NCBI RefSeq assembly: GCF_000931935.2
Contig: NZ_AZAC01000014.1
Coordinates: 62,001 to 126,000, forward strand
DNA length: 64,000 bases
Direction of reading: 5' to 3'
DNA from: Dethiosulfatarculus sandiegensis
GTDB taxonomy: Bacteria > Desulfobacterota > Desulfarculia > Desulfarculales > Desulfarculaceae
The stretch's first letter is position 1, and the number at the start of each line of letters is the position of its first letter. The notes under the pieces were generated by a model that worked only from the letters and a program-made list of their open reading frames with translations, had not been told where the DNA came from and ran no database searches. Shown one piece after another: positions 1 through 7,485 of the stretch. The position numbers and the translations under genes were made by a program.

Positions 1-769
1 GCTTGGCCTTTTTAAGGTGCTGGGCCGAAAGGCCGAAGCACCGGGCATATTCCCTTAAGGAGGGGAATAAAACGTCGTCCAGACGCTCCTTTTGGACCCT
101 CAGCATCATCACCACGTCCGCGTCTTCCACGGCGTGGTCCATGGAATCGCACACCTCGGCTCCCAAGGTCTCGACATAGGGGGGCAAAAGGGTGCGCGGC
201 CCATAGACTCTCACCTTGGCTCCCATGGTGGTGAGGCCGATAATGTCCGAGCGGGCCACCCTGGAGTGAGAGATGTCGCCGATAATGGAGACGTTCAGCC
301 CGTTAAAATCACCCTTGTTCCTTTTGATGGTCATCATGTCCAAAAGGCCCTGGGAAGGGTGTTCGTGGGTGCCGTCGCCCGCATTGATAATGGAGCAGTT
401 CATGTGTCTGGCCAAAAGATGGGGCGCGCCGCTCATGGAATGGCGCATGATCAGAAGATCCGGCCCCATGGCCTCCAGGTTTTTTGCGGTGTCCACCAGG
501 GTTTCGCCCTTGGTGAGGGAACTGGTGGAAGCGCTCAAGGAGACCGAATCGGCGCTTAGGCGTTTGGCCGCCACGTCGAAAGAGGTTTTGGTTCTGGTGG
601 AGGGCTCGTAAAAAAAGCTCACCACCAATTTGCCCCTTAAGGTGGGAACCTTTTTTATGGGGCGGGCGTTAATCTCGCTCATGGACTCGGCGGTCTCAAG
701 GATATGGCTGATATCATCAGCGCTCAGTCCCTCCAGGCCCAGCAGATTAGTTAGTTTGAAAGCGGCCAT
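1..769 (-). CDS. pyrB: aspartate carbamoyltransferase catalytic chain (C-terminus outside the window)
   Basis: It catalyses carbamoyl phosphate + L-aspartate to N-carbamoyl-aspartate, the first committed step of pyrimidine synthesis in the cytoplasm. About 256 codons are visible from the ATG at 769; the 3' end runs off the window. Seen in the translation: the carbamoyl-phosphate loop [12 protein letters not shown] near residue 55, the KGET motif near 88, HPSQGLLD near 137 and the SRVARS segment near 163, all typical of PyrB. The start [10 protein letters not shown] directly follows the stop of a 42-codon leader ORF, so translation is probably coupled to it. Regulation is likely by transcription attenuation, because an intrinsic terminator lies inside that leader ORF. 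The family call is secure; whether pyrC or other pyr genes follow cannot be seen. Confidence 0.95.
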   Translation of the reverse strand, partial: MAAFKLTNLLGLEGLSADDISHILETAESMSEINARPIKKVPTLRGKLVVSFFYEPSTRTKTSFDVAAKRLSADSVSLSASTSSLTKGETLVDTAKNLEAMGPDLLIMRHSMSGAPHLLARHMNCSIINAGDGTHEHPSQGLLDMMTIKRNKGDFNGLNVSIIGDISHSRVARSDIIGLTTMGAKVRVYGPRTLLPPYVETLGAEVCDSMDHAVEDADVVMMLRVQKERLDDVLFPSLREYARCFGLSAQHLKKAK

Positions 770-898
770 TTAGTTTTTCCCGTCAAAGATAGTACGTATT
801 GGAAGGCCCAAAAAAAACCTCCAATAACTATTCAAGTTATGGAGGTGTTTGACTCGGTTGCCTGTGCACAGGCCCGGTCTATGCGATTTTCCAAGCAT
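770..898 (-). CDS. putative pyrB leader peptide (42 aa), attenuator ORF
   Basis: A 42-codon ORF starts at ATG 898 behind a good ribosome site (AAAGGAAGAG at 903-912) and ends with TAA at 770-772, immediately before the pyrB ATG at 767-769 and in the same frame. It reads straight through a stem-loop and eight-T terminator at 810-846; the T run encodes Phe-Phe-Leu. The arrangement resembles the E. coli pyrBI leader (PyrL, 44 aa), where a closely following ribosome prevents terminator folding when UTP is low. The layout is seen directly; the regulatory role is inferred. No long U-rich pause tract is visible ahead of the terminator, so the sensing step may differ from E. coli. Confidence 0.6.
   Translation of the reverse strand: MLGKSHRPGLCTGNRVKHLHNLNSYWRFFLGLPIRTIFDGKN
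810..846 (-). terminator. intrinsic terminator / attenuator ahead of pyrB
   Basis: On the minus strand ACCTCC-ATAACT (835-846) pairs with AGTTAT-GGAGGT (817-829), with one bulged T at 823, and eight T residues follow (810-817). It sits inside the leader ORF and upstream of pyrB, so it acts as an attenuator rather than as the end of a gene. Confidence 0.75.
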
Positions 899-900
899 AG
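860..900 (-). promoter_or_regulatory. two leader stem-loops, one covering the leader start codon
   Basis: CTATGC (895-900) pairs with GCATAG (879-884) across a 10-nt loop and contains the leader ATG. A 14-nt perfect palindrome, GCCTGTGCACAGGC, follows at 860-873. Both precede the terminator and could be pause hairpins or control leader translation. Confidence 0.4.
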
Positions 901-925
901 GACTCTTCCTTTGTTTATTTTCATT

Positions 926-954
926 TCAATAACAAACACATTGTGTTCTGTCAA
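926..954 (-). promoter_or_regulatory. candidate pyrB leader promoter with palindrome in the spacer
   Basis: TTGACA at 949-954 is followed after 17 nt by TATTGA (926-931), a weak -10. The spacer carries the inverted repeat AACACA-A-TGTGTT, a possible operator. It would start the pyrB leader transcript about 20 nt before the leader ribosome site. Confidence 0.35.
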
Positions 955-991
955 GTGGACGGAGACAACTTGACGTGGTACAAGGCCAAAC

Positions 992-3898
992 ATGTTAAAT
1001 GATGTGGTTCAATTTATAGATTCTTTGGGCAGGGAGCTGAACCTCGCGGGCGAGGTGGTGCATGTGGAGCGCATCAAGTCCCGAAAGGCTTCATACGCCG
1101 AGCTGAATCCACCCTTGCATCCCCTTTTGAAACGGGCGCTTAAGGCCCAGGGGGTGAGCAAATTCTATAGCCACCAGGCCAAAGCCCTCAAGTTGGCCAG
1201 ACAGGGTAGGGATATTGTGGTGGCCACGCCCACGGCCAGCGGCAAGACCCTGGTCTATGCCTTGCCTGTGCTTGAGAACCTACTTGAAAATCCCAAGGCC
1301 AAGGCGCTTTTTCTTTTTCCCTTAAAGGCGCTTGAACAGGATCAGCTCACCGCCTTGAACACCATCTCAACCTTGAGCGGCCTGGGCCAGGCGGCGGCTG
1401 TGTACGACGGCGACACCCCGCCTTCGGTGCGTAGAAAATTAAGGGAAAAACCGCCCGCCATTCTTATTTCCAACCCTGATATGATCCATGCCGGTATTTT
1501 GGGCTATGCCGATGCCTGGGACGAGTTTCTGGCAGACCTCGAGTATGTGGTCATAGACGAGGTGCATACCTACCGGGGGGTGTTTGGCTCCCATGTGGCC
1601 CAGGTTTTGCGCAGGCTTTTGCGCCTGGCCGCCAAAAGGGGGGCTCGCCCCAGGTTTATCCTGAGTTCGGCCACCATTGCCAATCCGGCCCTGCACGCCC
1701 GCTCCCTGACCGGGCGCAACCTGGAAGATGAAGCTGTTGTGGACCGTTCCGGCGCGCCCTTGGCGGGCAGGCATTTTGCCCTGGTCAATCCCCAGGGCGC
1801 GGCCAGCACCACGGCGGCCCATGTCTTCACCCGGGCGGTGAAGGCGGGCTTAAGCACCATCTGCTTTACCAAAAGCCGTCTGCATACCGAGCTTATCCAT
1901 TCCTGGGTGGCCAACCAGAATCCCGAGCTGAGAAACAAGGTGGCCGGTTACCGGGCCGGATTTCTCCCTGGAGAACGCCGGATAATTGAAAGGGACCTGG
2001 CCTCGGGAAAACTTTCCGGAGTTGTAACCACCAGCGCCCTTGAGATGGGTATAGACATAGGTGAGCTGGATTTGTGCATCCTGGTGGGCTATCCGGGCAG
2101 CCAGATAAACACCTGGCAGCGCGGCGGCAGGGTGGGGCGTTCAGGCAGGGACAGCGCCATTGTCATGGTGGCCGGGCCCGATGCCCTGGACCAGTACCTC
2201 ATCAACCATCCCGGGATATTTTTTGCCCGCCCGGTGGAGGCAGCTGTCTTAGACCCGGATAATTCCAGTATTGTAGGCAGGCACCTCACCTGCGCCGCGG
2301 CCGAGGAACCGCTCACCCCCAAAGAAGAATTTTTCGACCTTGACCTGCACAGCCAGGTGGTCAAGGATCTGGTGGACCAGGGTGATCTGCTCTATGACGC
2401 CGAAGGGGTTAACCTTTTCAGCGCCCGCAAAAAGCCCCAGCGTTTTGTGGATCTGAGGGGAGCGGGCGACAGCTTTGCCATAGTGGGGCCGGGCGGCCGG
2501 GTGGTGGGATCGCTGGACGGCATCCGGGCCTTTAAGGAAGGCTATCCCGGAGCAGTGTATCTGCACCAGACCAAAAGTTATGTGGTCAAGGAGCTCAACC
2601 TGGTGGAGAGAAAGGTCATAGCCCTTCCAGCCCAGGCGGCCTATTACACCAGGGCCAGGAGCGATAAAGACACGGAGATCCTGGAAGAGACCGGGCGCAG
2701 GCCGGTGAATAATTTTCTTTTACGCCAGGGCAGGTTAAAGGTAACCGAGAATATCACCGGCTATGAACGCCGCAATTTAAGGGGAGGCGACCTTTTGGGG
2801 GTCTTTGATCTGGACCTGCCTCCGCTTATCTTTGAGACCCATGGCCTGTGGCTGGATATTGAGGACTCGGTCCGTCAAGTGGTGGAAAAGGCCGGTTATC
2901 ATTTCATGGGTTCCATTCACGCCCTGGAACATGTGGCCATTGCCATGTTCCCCTTGTTCGCCCTGTGTGATAGGGCGGATATTGGCGGTATATCCATTCC
3001 GTTGCATCACCAGACCAAAAAGGCGGCGGTCTTTATTTACGACGGTGCGCCCGGCGGGGTTGGGCTCAGTGAAAGGGCCTTTGAGATCATAGAGGATCTT
3101 TTGGCCAAGGTGGAAGAACTTCTCGCCTCCTGCCCCTGCGAGGAAGGCTGCCCGGCCTGTGTGTATTCTCCCAAATGCGGGGCAGGCAACAAACCTCTGG
3201 ATAAAAAAGGGGCCTTGCTTTTGGTGCGCACCCTTTTGGGTAAAGAAGACCTTCTGCAAAAAGAGGCCGGGCCCGCGCCGGTGATTGTCTCTTCCCCCAA
3301 GGACCGGGAGGTGAAGCCCATGGAACTTTCCTACGGTGTATTGGACCTTGAGACCCAGCGTTTGGCCAATGAAGTGGGAGGCTGGAAAAATGCCCATCTC
3401 ATGCGGGTGAGTGTGGGGGTTTTGTATGACTCCGTGCAGGATGAATACTTTAACTTTCCGGAAAACAAGGTGCACCACCTGCTGAAACGCCTGGAGCCGT
3501 TGGATATGGTGGTCGGCTTCAACATCAAGGGTTTTGACTATTCCGTTTTGAGCGCCTACACCTCTTTTGACCTGCACCGCTATTTCACCCTGGATCTGTT
3601 GAAGGATATCCATGCCCAATTAGGATTCAGGCTGAGCCTGCAATCTTTGGGAGAGGCCACTTTCGGCCTGGGCAAAAGCGCAGACGGGCTGATGGCGGTT
3701 GAGTGGTTCCGGGCGGGCGAAATGGAAAAACTGACCGAATACTGCCGCCGGGATGTGGAGCTGACCAGGGATCTGTTTTTGTATGGCCAGGAAAACGGCT
3801 ATCTGCTTTACCAGCGCAAAAACGGACCCAAACTAAGGGTTCCGGTGGATTGGTCCTGGGAGTCTTTGAAAAAAAGGAAAAAAGAGCACCGCGGATAA
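992..3898 (+). CDS. MrfA-type DEAD/DEAH helicase (DUF1998) fused to a MrfB-type DEDD exonuclease
   Basis: A 968-aa two-part protein. The N-terminal part is a superfamily-2 helicase: Walker A ATPTASGKT (residues 78-86), DEVH (189-192), SSAT (225-228) and motif VI QRGGRVGRSGR (about 377-387). The middle part is the DUF1998 region with a four-cysteine cluster, CPCEEGCPACVYSPKC (about 713-730), the metal ligand set of MrfA (YprA). The last 190 residues form an RNase H-fold 3'-5' exonuclease: DLET (about 784), GFNIKGFD and YCRRD (about 917-921), the DEDDy residues. In Bacillus subtilis MrfA and MrfB are separate proteins acting together in mitomycin-lesion repair; here both activities lie in one chain. 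DNA repair is inferred. The gene ends at a strong terminator shared with the convergent neighbour. Confidence 0.85.
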   Translation: MLNDVVQFIDSLGRELNLAGEVVHVERIKSRKASYAELNPPLHPLLKRALKAQGVSKFYSHQAKALKLARQGRDIVVATPTASGKTLVYALPVLENLLENPKAKALFLFPLKALEQDQLTALNTISTLSGLGQAAAVYDGDTPPSVRRKLREKPPAILISNPDMIHAGILGYADAWDEFLADLEYVVIDEVHTYRGVFGSHVAQVLRRLLRLAAKRGARPRFILSSATIANPALHARSLTGRNLEDEAVVDRSGAPLAGRHFALVNPQGAASTTAAHVFTRAVKAGLSTICFTKSRLHTELIHSWVANQNPELRNKVAGYRAGFLPGERRIIERDLASGKLSGVVTTSALEMGIDIGELDLCILVGYPGSQINTWQRGGRVGRSGRDSAIVMVAGPDALDQYLINHPGIFFARPVEAAVLDPDNSSIVGRHLTCAAAEEPLTPKEEFFDLDLHSQVVKDLVDQGDLLYDAEGVNLFSARKKPQRFVDLRGAGDSFAIVGPGGRVVGSLDGIRAFKEGYPGAVYLHQTKSYVVKELNLVERKVIALPAQAAYYTRARSDKDTEILEETGRRPVNNFLLRQGRLKVTENITGYERRNLRGGDLLGVFDLDLPPLIFETHGLWLDIEDSVRQVVEKAGYHFMGSIHALEHVAIAMFPLFALCDRADIGGISIPLHHQTKKAAVFIYDGAPGGVGLSERAFEIIEDLLAKVEELLASCPCEEGCPACVYSPKCGAGNKPLDKKGALLLVRTLLGKEDLLQKEAGPAPVIVSSPKDREVKPMELSYGVLDLETQRLANEVGGWKNAHLMRVSVGVLYDSVQDEYFNFPENKVHHLLKRLEPLDMVVGFNIKGFDYSVLSAYTSFDLHRYFTLDLLKDIHAQLGFRLSLQSLGEATFGLGKSADGLMAVEWFRAGEMEKLTEYCRRDVELTRDLFLYGQENGYLLYQRKNGPKLRVPVDWSWESLKKRKKEHRG

Positions 3899-3939
3899 AG
3901 CCGCAGACAAGGTCTGAACAGGCCATGCCAATAAAAAAA

Positions 3940-3980
3940 GCCCCGGAGCTTTTAAGCTGTTCCGGGGCTTTCTTTGTTTT
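3940..3980. terminator. bidirectional intrinsic terminator
   Basis: GCCCCGGA (3940-3947) pairs with TCCGGGGC (3961-3968); an A run lies on the left and a T-rich tract on the right. It separates the helicase-exonuclease gene from the convergent receiver-TPR gene. Confidence 0.8.
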
Positions 3981-3991
3981 GGCTTAGAGGA

Positions 3992-5155
3992 CTAGCGCAC
4001 CTTGGAAAGCCGGTCATAAAGGGTGCGGGCCTCTTTGAAATCGGGTTTAATGCGGAGCGCCTCGCCAAGAGTCCTTCTGGCCAGGCTGTATTCCCCGGCC
4101 TCTGTATGGGCCACAGCCATGTTGAAGTAGATGCTTTCGTTATCCGGGGACACGTCCAGGGCCTTTAAATACTGCTGAATGGCCTGGTCGAATTTTTTCT
4201 GTTTGCGATAAGCTATGCCCAGGCGGTTGTAGTAGTGAATCTGCTTCGGGTCTTGGCCCACCGCGTTTTCAAATACCTCGGCCGCCTGTTCATACATGCC
4301 CGCTTCCAGAAGCAGCTCTCCCACTTCACTTGAAATTTCCGGGTTATGGGCCGCCATTTCACCGGCTTTTTTCAGAGCCTTGAAAGCTGCTTCCTGGTTG
4401 CCCGCCTTGAGCATATTCTTGCCGAGATCCATTTGACGGTTGGGGTTTCTGGGGCTTATCTTGGCTGCCACCGCTCCATGCTCGCAGGCTTTTTGGGTCT
4501 CGCCCCTTTTGGCGTAAAGCGCTGCCAGATGGTCGTGGGCCTTTACAAAGCGTTTGGCCTTGCTGACTGAGGTGTGGTAGTGCTCCAAGGCCTTTTCCTC
4601 ATTGCCCAGGGCCTCGTGGGCCTGGCCTACGCTCAAATTGGCCCGGGGGCTTTCCGGGGCCAGGGAAAGTGCTTTTTCAAATTCGGTCAGGGCCTCTTGG
4701 GCCTTTCCCTGGGCCAGTTGGTTTGCACCCTGGTTCAGGGCCTTGTCAAGTTCCGAGGGGTTGGCCTTTCTCTCCAATATGCTTTCTATCTTACCCACCA
4801 GGGTGTCGGCCCGGAAGGGCTTGGTGATATAGTCGTCCACTCCTTCTTCAATGCACTCGGCCACCACATCTTCAGCGGTTTCCGCAGTTACCATCAAGAA
4901 AGGCAATTCCCGGTAAAATTGGTCTTCCCGGACCTTGCGCAGAAAATCCACCCCGTTCATCACCGGCATGTTCCAGTCGCATATAACAAAATCCGCGCCA
5001 TGGGCGTTTAAGTATTCCCAGGCTTTATGTCCGTTTTGGGCCTCGCCGCTCTTGGTGAATCCATGGGCCCTGAGGAAGTTTATCACCATGCGGCGGACAT
5101 TGAATTGATCGTCAACTACTAAAAAAAACAAGTTTTTATCTGCAGAAGAAGACAC
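3992..5155 (-). CDS. response regulator receiver domain with C-terminal TPR array
   Basis: A 387-aa cytoplasmic protein. Residues 10-130 form a CheY-like receiver: acidic pair D15/D16, phospho-acceptor D60 in CDWNMPVMNG, T90 and K112 in TKPF. Residues 135-385 contain about seven tetratricopeptide repeats, a protein-binding scaffold, instead of a DNA-binding output. It probably relays phosphorylation to partner binding; no cognate kinase is adjacent. The start is GTG 5155, preceded by AAGGAG at 7-nt spacing. The 5' untranslated region carries a stem-loop, ACCTGAAA/TTTCAGGT, at 5184-5204. Receiver-TPR proteins of this kind occur in proteobacteria, but the target here is unknown. Confidence 0.88.
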   Translation of the reverse strand: MSSSADKNLFFLVVDDQFNVRRMVINFLRAHGFTKSGEAQNGHKAWEYLNAHGADFVICDWNMPVMNGVDFLRKVREDQFYRELPFLMVTAETAEDVVAECIEEGVDDYITKPFRADTLVGKIESILERKANPSELDKALNQGANQLAQGKAQEALTEFEKALSLAPESPRANLSVGQAHEALGNEEKALEHYHTSVSKAKRFVKAHDHLAALYAKRGETQKACEHGAVAAKISPRNPNRQMDLGKNMLKAGNQEAAFKALKKAGEMAAHNPEISSEVGELLLEAGMYEQAAEVFENAVGQDPKQIHYYNRLGIAYRKQKKFDQAIQQYLKALDVSPDNESIYFNMAVAHTEAGEYSLARRTLGEALRIKPDFKEARTLYDRLSKVR

Positions 5156-5692
5156 GGACCATCTCCTTGTTTAGCTTGGCCGAACCTGAAAACCCGTTTC
5201 AGGTGCAGGGTGAAATTTTAAAAAAGCCTTTTATTATAAAGCCGGTTTCAAGTTTGTGAAGCATCAATGGATTGTCAGCCCGGACCAATGGCAGCCAAAA
5301 TAAAGTGCAGATTTTGTGGCAGAGTGCAATAGTCAACAGGTAGCGTTTTTTCAATGTGACAATTATATGCTTACAGTTTTTTTGTTAAGCATGGCATTAA
5401 AACCTGAATCTGACCAGACTCGGACCCGCATCTTTTTGCAATTATCCAGTTGTGAAGGGTAGGTTTCCCGGCTGGTCCTGAAAGCCGCTGGAAGCATGCC
5501 CCCGCTCATCCGGTTCTGTTTTTATTCAAGTAATATTATTTCCCCATATTTCCAGCTTAGGGTCAAGTCGTAGTTATCAGAATCCGGGAGTGCTTGCCCG
5601 TTTTGAGCATACAAATGTAGAATAGGCTAAAAAGGTGAGAAATACGCTGTTTGATCTGTCTTCAGATCAGGTGATGAGCTGAGGTGAATTGT
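5156..5692. other. intergenic region without a supported gene
   Basis: About 540 bp between divergent genes, AT-rich in 5330-5600. Apart from the stem-loop at 5184-5204 in the leader of the receiver-TPR gene, no RNA gene, repeat or convincing ORF is seen. Promoters for both neighbours must lie here. Confidence 0.5.
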
Positions 5693-6160
5693 ATGAAGCC
5701 GCAGGATGTTTTCAGGGATCTCCCCCCACAAGCCCATTGGTATAGAATATTAACCGGCGGCTTTTTGGCTGCCTGGTTTTTCTCCGCGGCCTTTCTGGCT
5801 TGGGGCTGGTTTGAGGGCGGCTATTTTTCAGGCGGGTTGGTTTTATTCTTTGCCCTGGGTCTGGCCTATGGGGTGATTTGGGGCCAAACGCCCAGAAGAT
5901 ATGAAATAAGCCCAAAGGGAATGTTGATTGTCCTAAACGGGCCTTTTAAATTTTTCATTGGCTTTGATAATCTGCAGAGGATATCTGAAGGCGGTTGGGA
6001 AGATGCCCTGGCAGGGGCGGGCCTCAGATTCATCTCCTCCCATGAGAATGTGCTGCGGGTGGAGAGGAAAAAAGGTTGGGATGTGATTATAACTCCTGGT
6101 GATGCCGGACTTTTTAAAGCCAAGCTGGAACAGGCCAGGGAAAAATGGGGGCAAAATTGA
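5693..6160 (+). CDS. small membrane protein with PH-like C-terminal domain
   Basis: A 155-aa protein. Two hydrophobic segments (about residues 20-65) are followed by a soluble tail with alternating beta-strand character (YEISPKGMLIVL, PFKFFIGFDNLQRI, LRVERKKGWDVIITP), as in bacterial PH (bPH/DUF304-like) domains that fold on the inner face of the membrane. ATG 5693 was chosen over GTG 5684 because GAGGTG sits 6 nt before it. The next gene overlaps its end by 16 nt, so the two are probably co-translated. Function unknown; the PH-like call is inference from strand pattern and topology. Confidence 0.65.
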   Translation: MKPQDVFRDLPPQAHWYRILTGGFLAAWFFSAAFLAWGWFEGGYFSGGLVLFFALGLAYGVIWGQTPRRYEISPKGMLIVLNGPFKFFIGFDNLQRISEGGWEDALAGAGLRFISSHENVLRVERKKGWDVIITPGDAGLFKAKLEQAREKWGQN

Positions 6161-6423
6161 GGTTTTTATACGCGGTTGTTTGTTTCTGGCTGTTAATTAC
6201 CGCCTTGCCATACCCGGCCCGGGCCGAGATAGGCTCCACCAAACCCGAGGCTATTCAAAAGGAAATAGACCGGCTCAGGATTCATTACACAGACGAGCAT
6301 CCGGATATCCAAAGGTTGTTGCGTCATCTGGAAAAGGCCAGGGCCCAGCAGGAAGCGGAAAAGGCCAGGCAGGAACAGAGGGAGAAGTTGAGAAATCAGG
6401 GAGATGAAGACAGTGAAAATTGA
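6145..6423 (+). CDS. small secreted protein with Wzz-like coiled-coil motif
   Basis: A 92-aa protein with a signal peptide (hydrophobic core residues 8-20, probable cleavage after PARA near 27). The mature part is one charged helix ending in an Ala/Gln/Glu/Arg-rich coiled coil. The stretch LRIHYTDEHPDIQRLLRHL resembles the YTDxHPDV motif of the coiled coil in Wzz/GumC-type chain-length regulators, but the membrane segments and the rest of that family are absent. It overlaps the preceding membrane-protein gene, suggesting a shared envelope role. Function not recognised. Confidence 0.6.
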   Translation: MGAKLRFLYAVVCFWLLITALPYPARAEIGSTKPEAIQKEIDRLRIHYTDEHPDIQRLLRHLEKARAQQEAEKARQEQREKLRNQGDEDSEN

Positions 6424-6563
6424 CCGGGTTTTCCGGCCTGATCCGACCGGCAAAACAAAAGTGCCTACAATTTGGGGGCGAAAAAACGGTGGCGTTTTTT
6501 GTTGCCTTACATAAAGGTGGTTGAAAAGTCAAAATCGAGCCCCGGTTTTAATGTGGAGATGCC

Positions 6564-7091
6564 ATGTCCAGCCATACCCCTGCCCGTCGAGTTAAGCGAA
6601 TAGCCCACAAGGAGTTTCAGACCAGTTATATTGCCAACTACCTTGTGGGGGCGGTTACCGTGATGCTGGCCGCCGGTTTTTCCTTGACTATTTTGACCCT
6701 GTTTTACAATGAGTATGGCTTTTCTGATCTGTTTTGGTATCTGGCGGCCCTCGACGGGATTATCCTGTTGGGCATTTTGCTTATGCTCTATTGGGCGGCC
6801 CTGATCTCCTCTCACCGGGCCGCCGGTCCCTTGTATCGTTTTTCCAGGGCAATGGGCCAGGCGGCTCAAGGGGATTTAAGTCAGAGATTGGTGTTGAGGA
6901 AAAAAGACCAACTCAAGGATCTGGCCGAAGAGTTCAACTCCATGACCCAATGCCTGGCTTCCCGACTCAACGAAATAGACTGCCGGATTGAGGAGTTACA
7001 GGCCAAGGCCGCCAACTCCGGCGCGAGCCCCGAGTTAATGGATGAGCTGAAGGAGTTGCGAAACAATCTCCACTCTTCATTCAGGTGTTGA
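6564..7091 (+). CDS. membrane protein with HAMP domain and coiled coil, no output domain
   Basis: A 175-aa protein. It has two transmembrane helices (about 28-50 and 60-83) with almost no periplasmic loop, a HAMP domain (AAGPLYRFSRAMGQAAQGDL to EEFNSM, about 92-145) and a short coiled-coil tail. HAMP domains normally pass signals to kinase, cyclase or methyl-accepting domains; none follows here. It may dimerise with a partner or be a stand-alone regulator. The ribosome site GGAG precedes ATG 6564. A weak A/T-run hairpin sits at 6484-6501, upstream. Confidence 0.75.
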   Translation: MSSHTPARRVKRIAHKEFQTSYIANYLVGAVTVMLAAGFSLTILTLFYNEYGFSDLFWYLAALDGIILLGILLMLYWAALISSHRAAGPLYRFSRAMGQAAQGDLSQRLVLRKKDQLKDLAEEFNSMTQCLASRLNEIDCRIEELQAKAANSGASPELMDELKELRNNLHSSFRC

Positions 7092-7208
7092 AAAAAGTAC
7101 TGTTCTCCTAGGTTGTTATTGGGATATTTGGGGTGTTAGACTGTTTTTAACCTGAAGAAACCAATAGGCAGCCGGTTTAATCACCGGCCAAAGACAAGGA
7201 GGATGGGC

Positions 7209-7421
7209 ATGGCCGAGAAAAAAGTGGCCCGGGTTACCGAAATTATCGCCTCTTCCACCGTAAGCTTTGACGATGCCATCAAAAACGGGTTCGAGCGCGC
7301 CACTATGACCTTGCGAGGAGTCACCGGCATCAAGATCAAGGAAATGCGGGTTTCGGTTGCGGACAATCAGCTGAAGGAATACCGGGTGCGCATGGAAGTT
7401 ATCTTTGTACTTGAATCCTAG
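7209..7421 (+). CDS. dodecin family protein (flavin-stacking Trp absent)
   Basis: A 70-aa protein matching the dodecin fold over its full length: KVTEI-like first strand, SFDDAIKNGFERA helix, then strands GIKIKEMRVSV and YRVRMEVIFVL. Dodecins form hollow 12-mers that bind and buffer flavins. The tryptophan that sandwiches flavin in characterised dodecins (a WFEV-type position) is replaced here by VTGIKI, so flavin binding is uncertain. ATG 7209 was chosen because AAGGAGG (7196-7202) lies 6 nt upstream; an ATG at 7203 is in frame but abuts that site. A terminator follows, so it is probably monocistronic. Confidence 0.88.
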   Translation: MAEKKVARVTEIIASSTVSFDDAIKNGFERATMTLRGVTGIKIKEMRVSVADNQLKEYRVRMEVIFVLES

Positions 7422-7431
7422 CTCTCTTGAA

Positions 7432-7461
7432 ATGCCGACAAGGGGTTTCCTTTGTCGGCAT
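7432..7461 (+). terminator. intrinsic terminator after the dodecin gene
   Basis: ATGCCGACAA pairs with TTGTCGGCAT across a GGGGTTTCC-type loop. The following tract is only moderately T-rich. It also ends the convergent minus-strand gene region. Confidence 0.6.
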
Positions 7462-7485
7462 CCTTGCCTTTAAGCTCAGAATAAA

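Noticed and set aside
770..960. PyrR-binding antiterminator as the pyrB control element
   Set aside because: No PyrR recognition sequence is visible; the leader-ORF arrangement explains the terminator better.
2777..3619. 280-codon open frame on the minus strand inside the helicase-exonuclease gene
   Set aside because: Lies wholly opposite a gene with intact motifs; no ribosome site and no recognisable domain.
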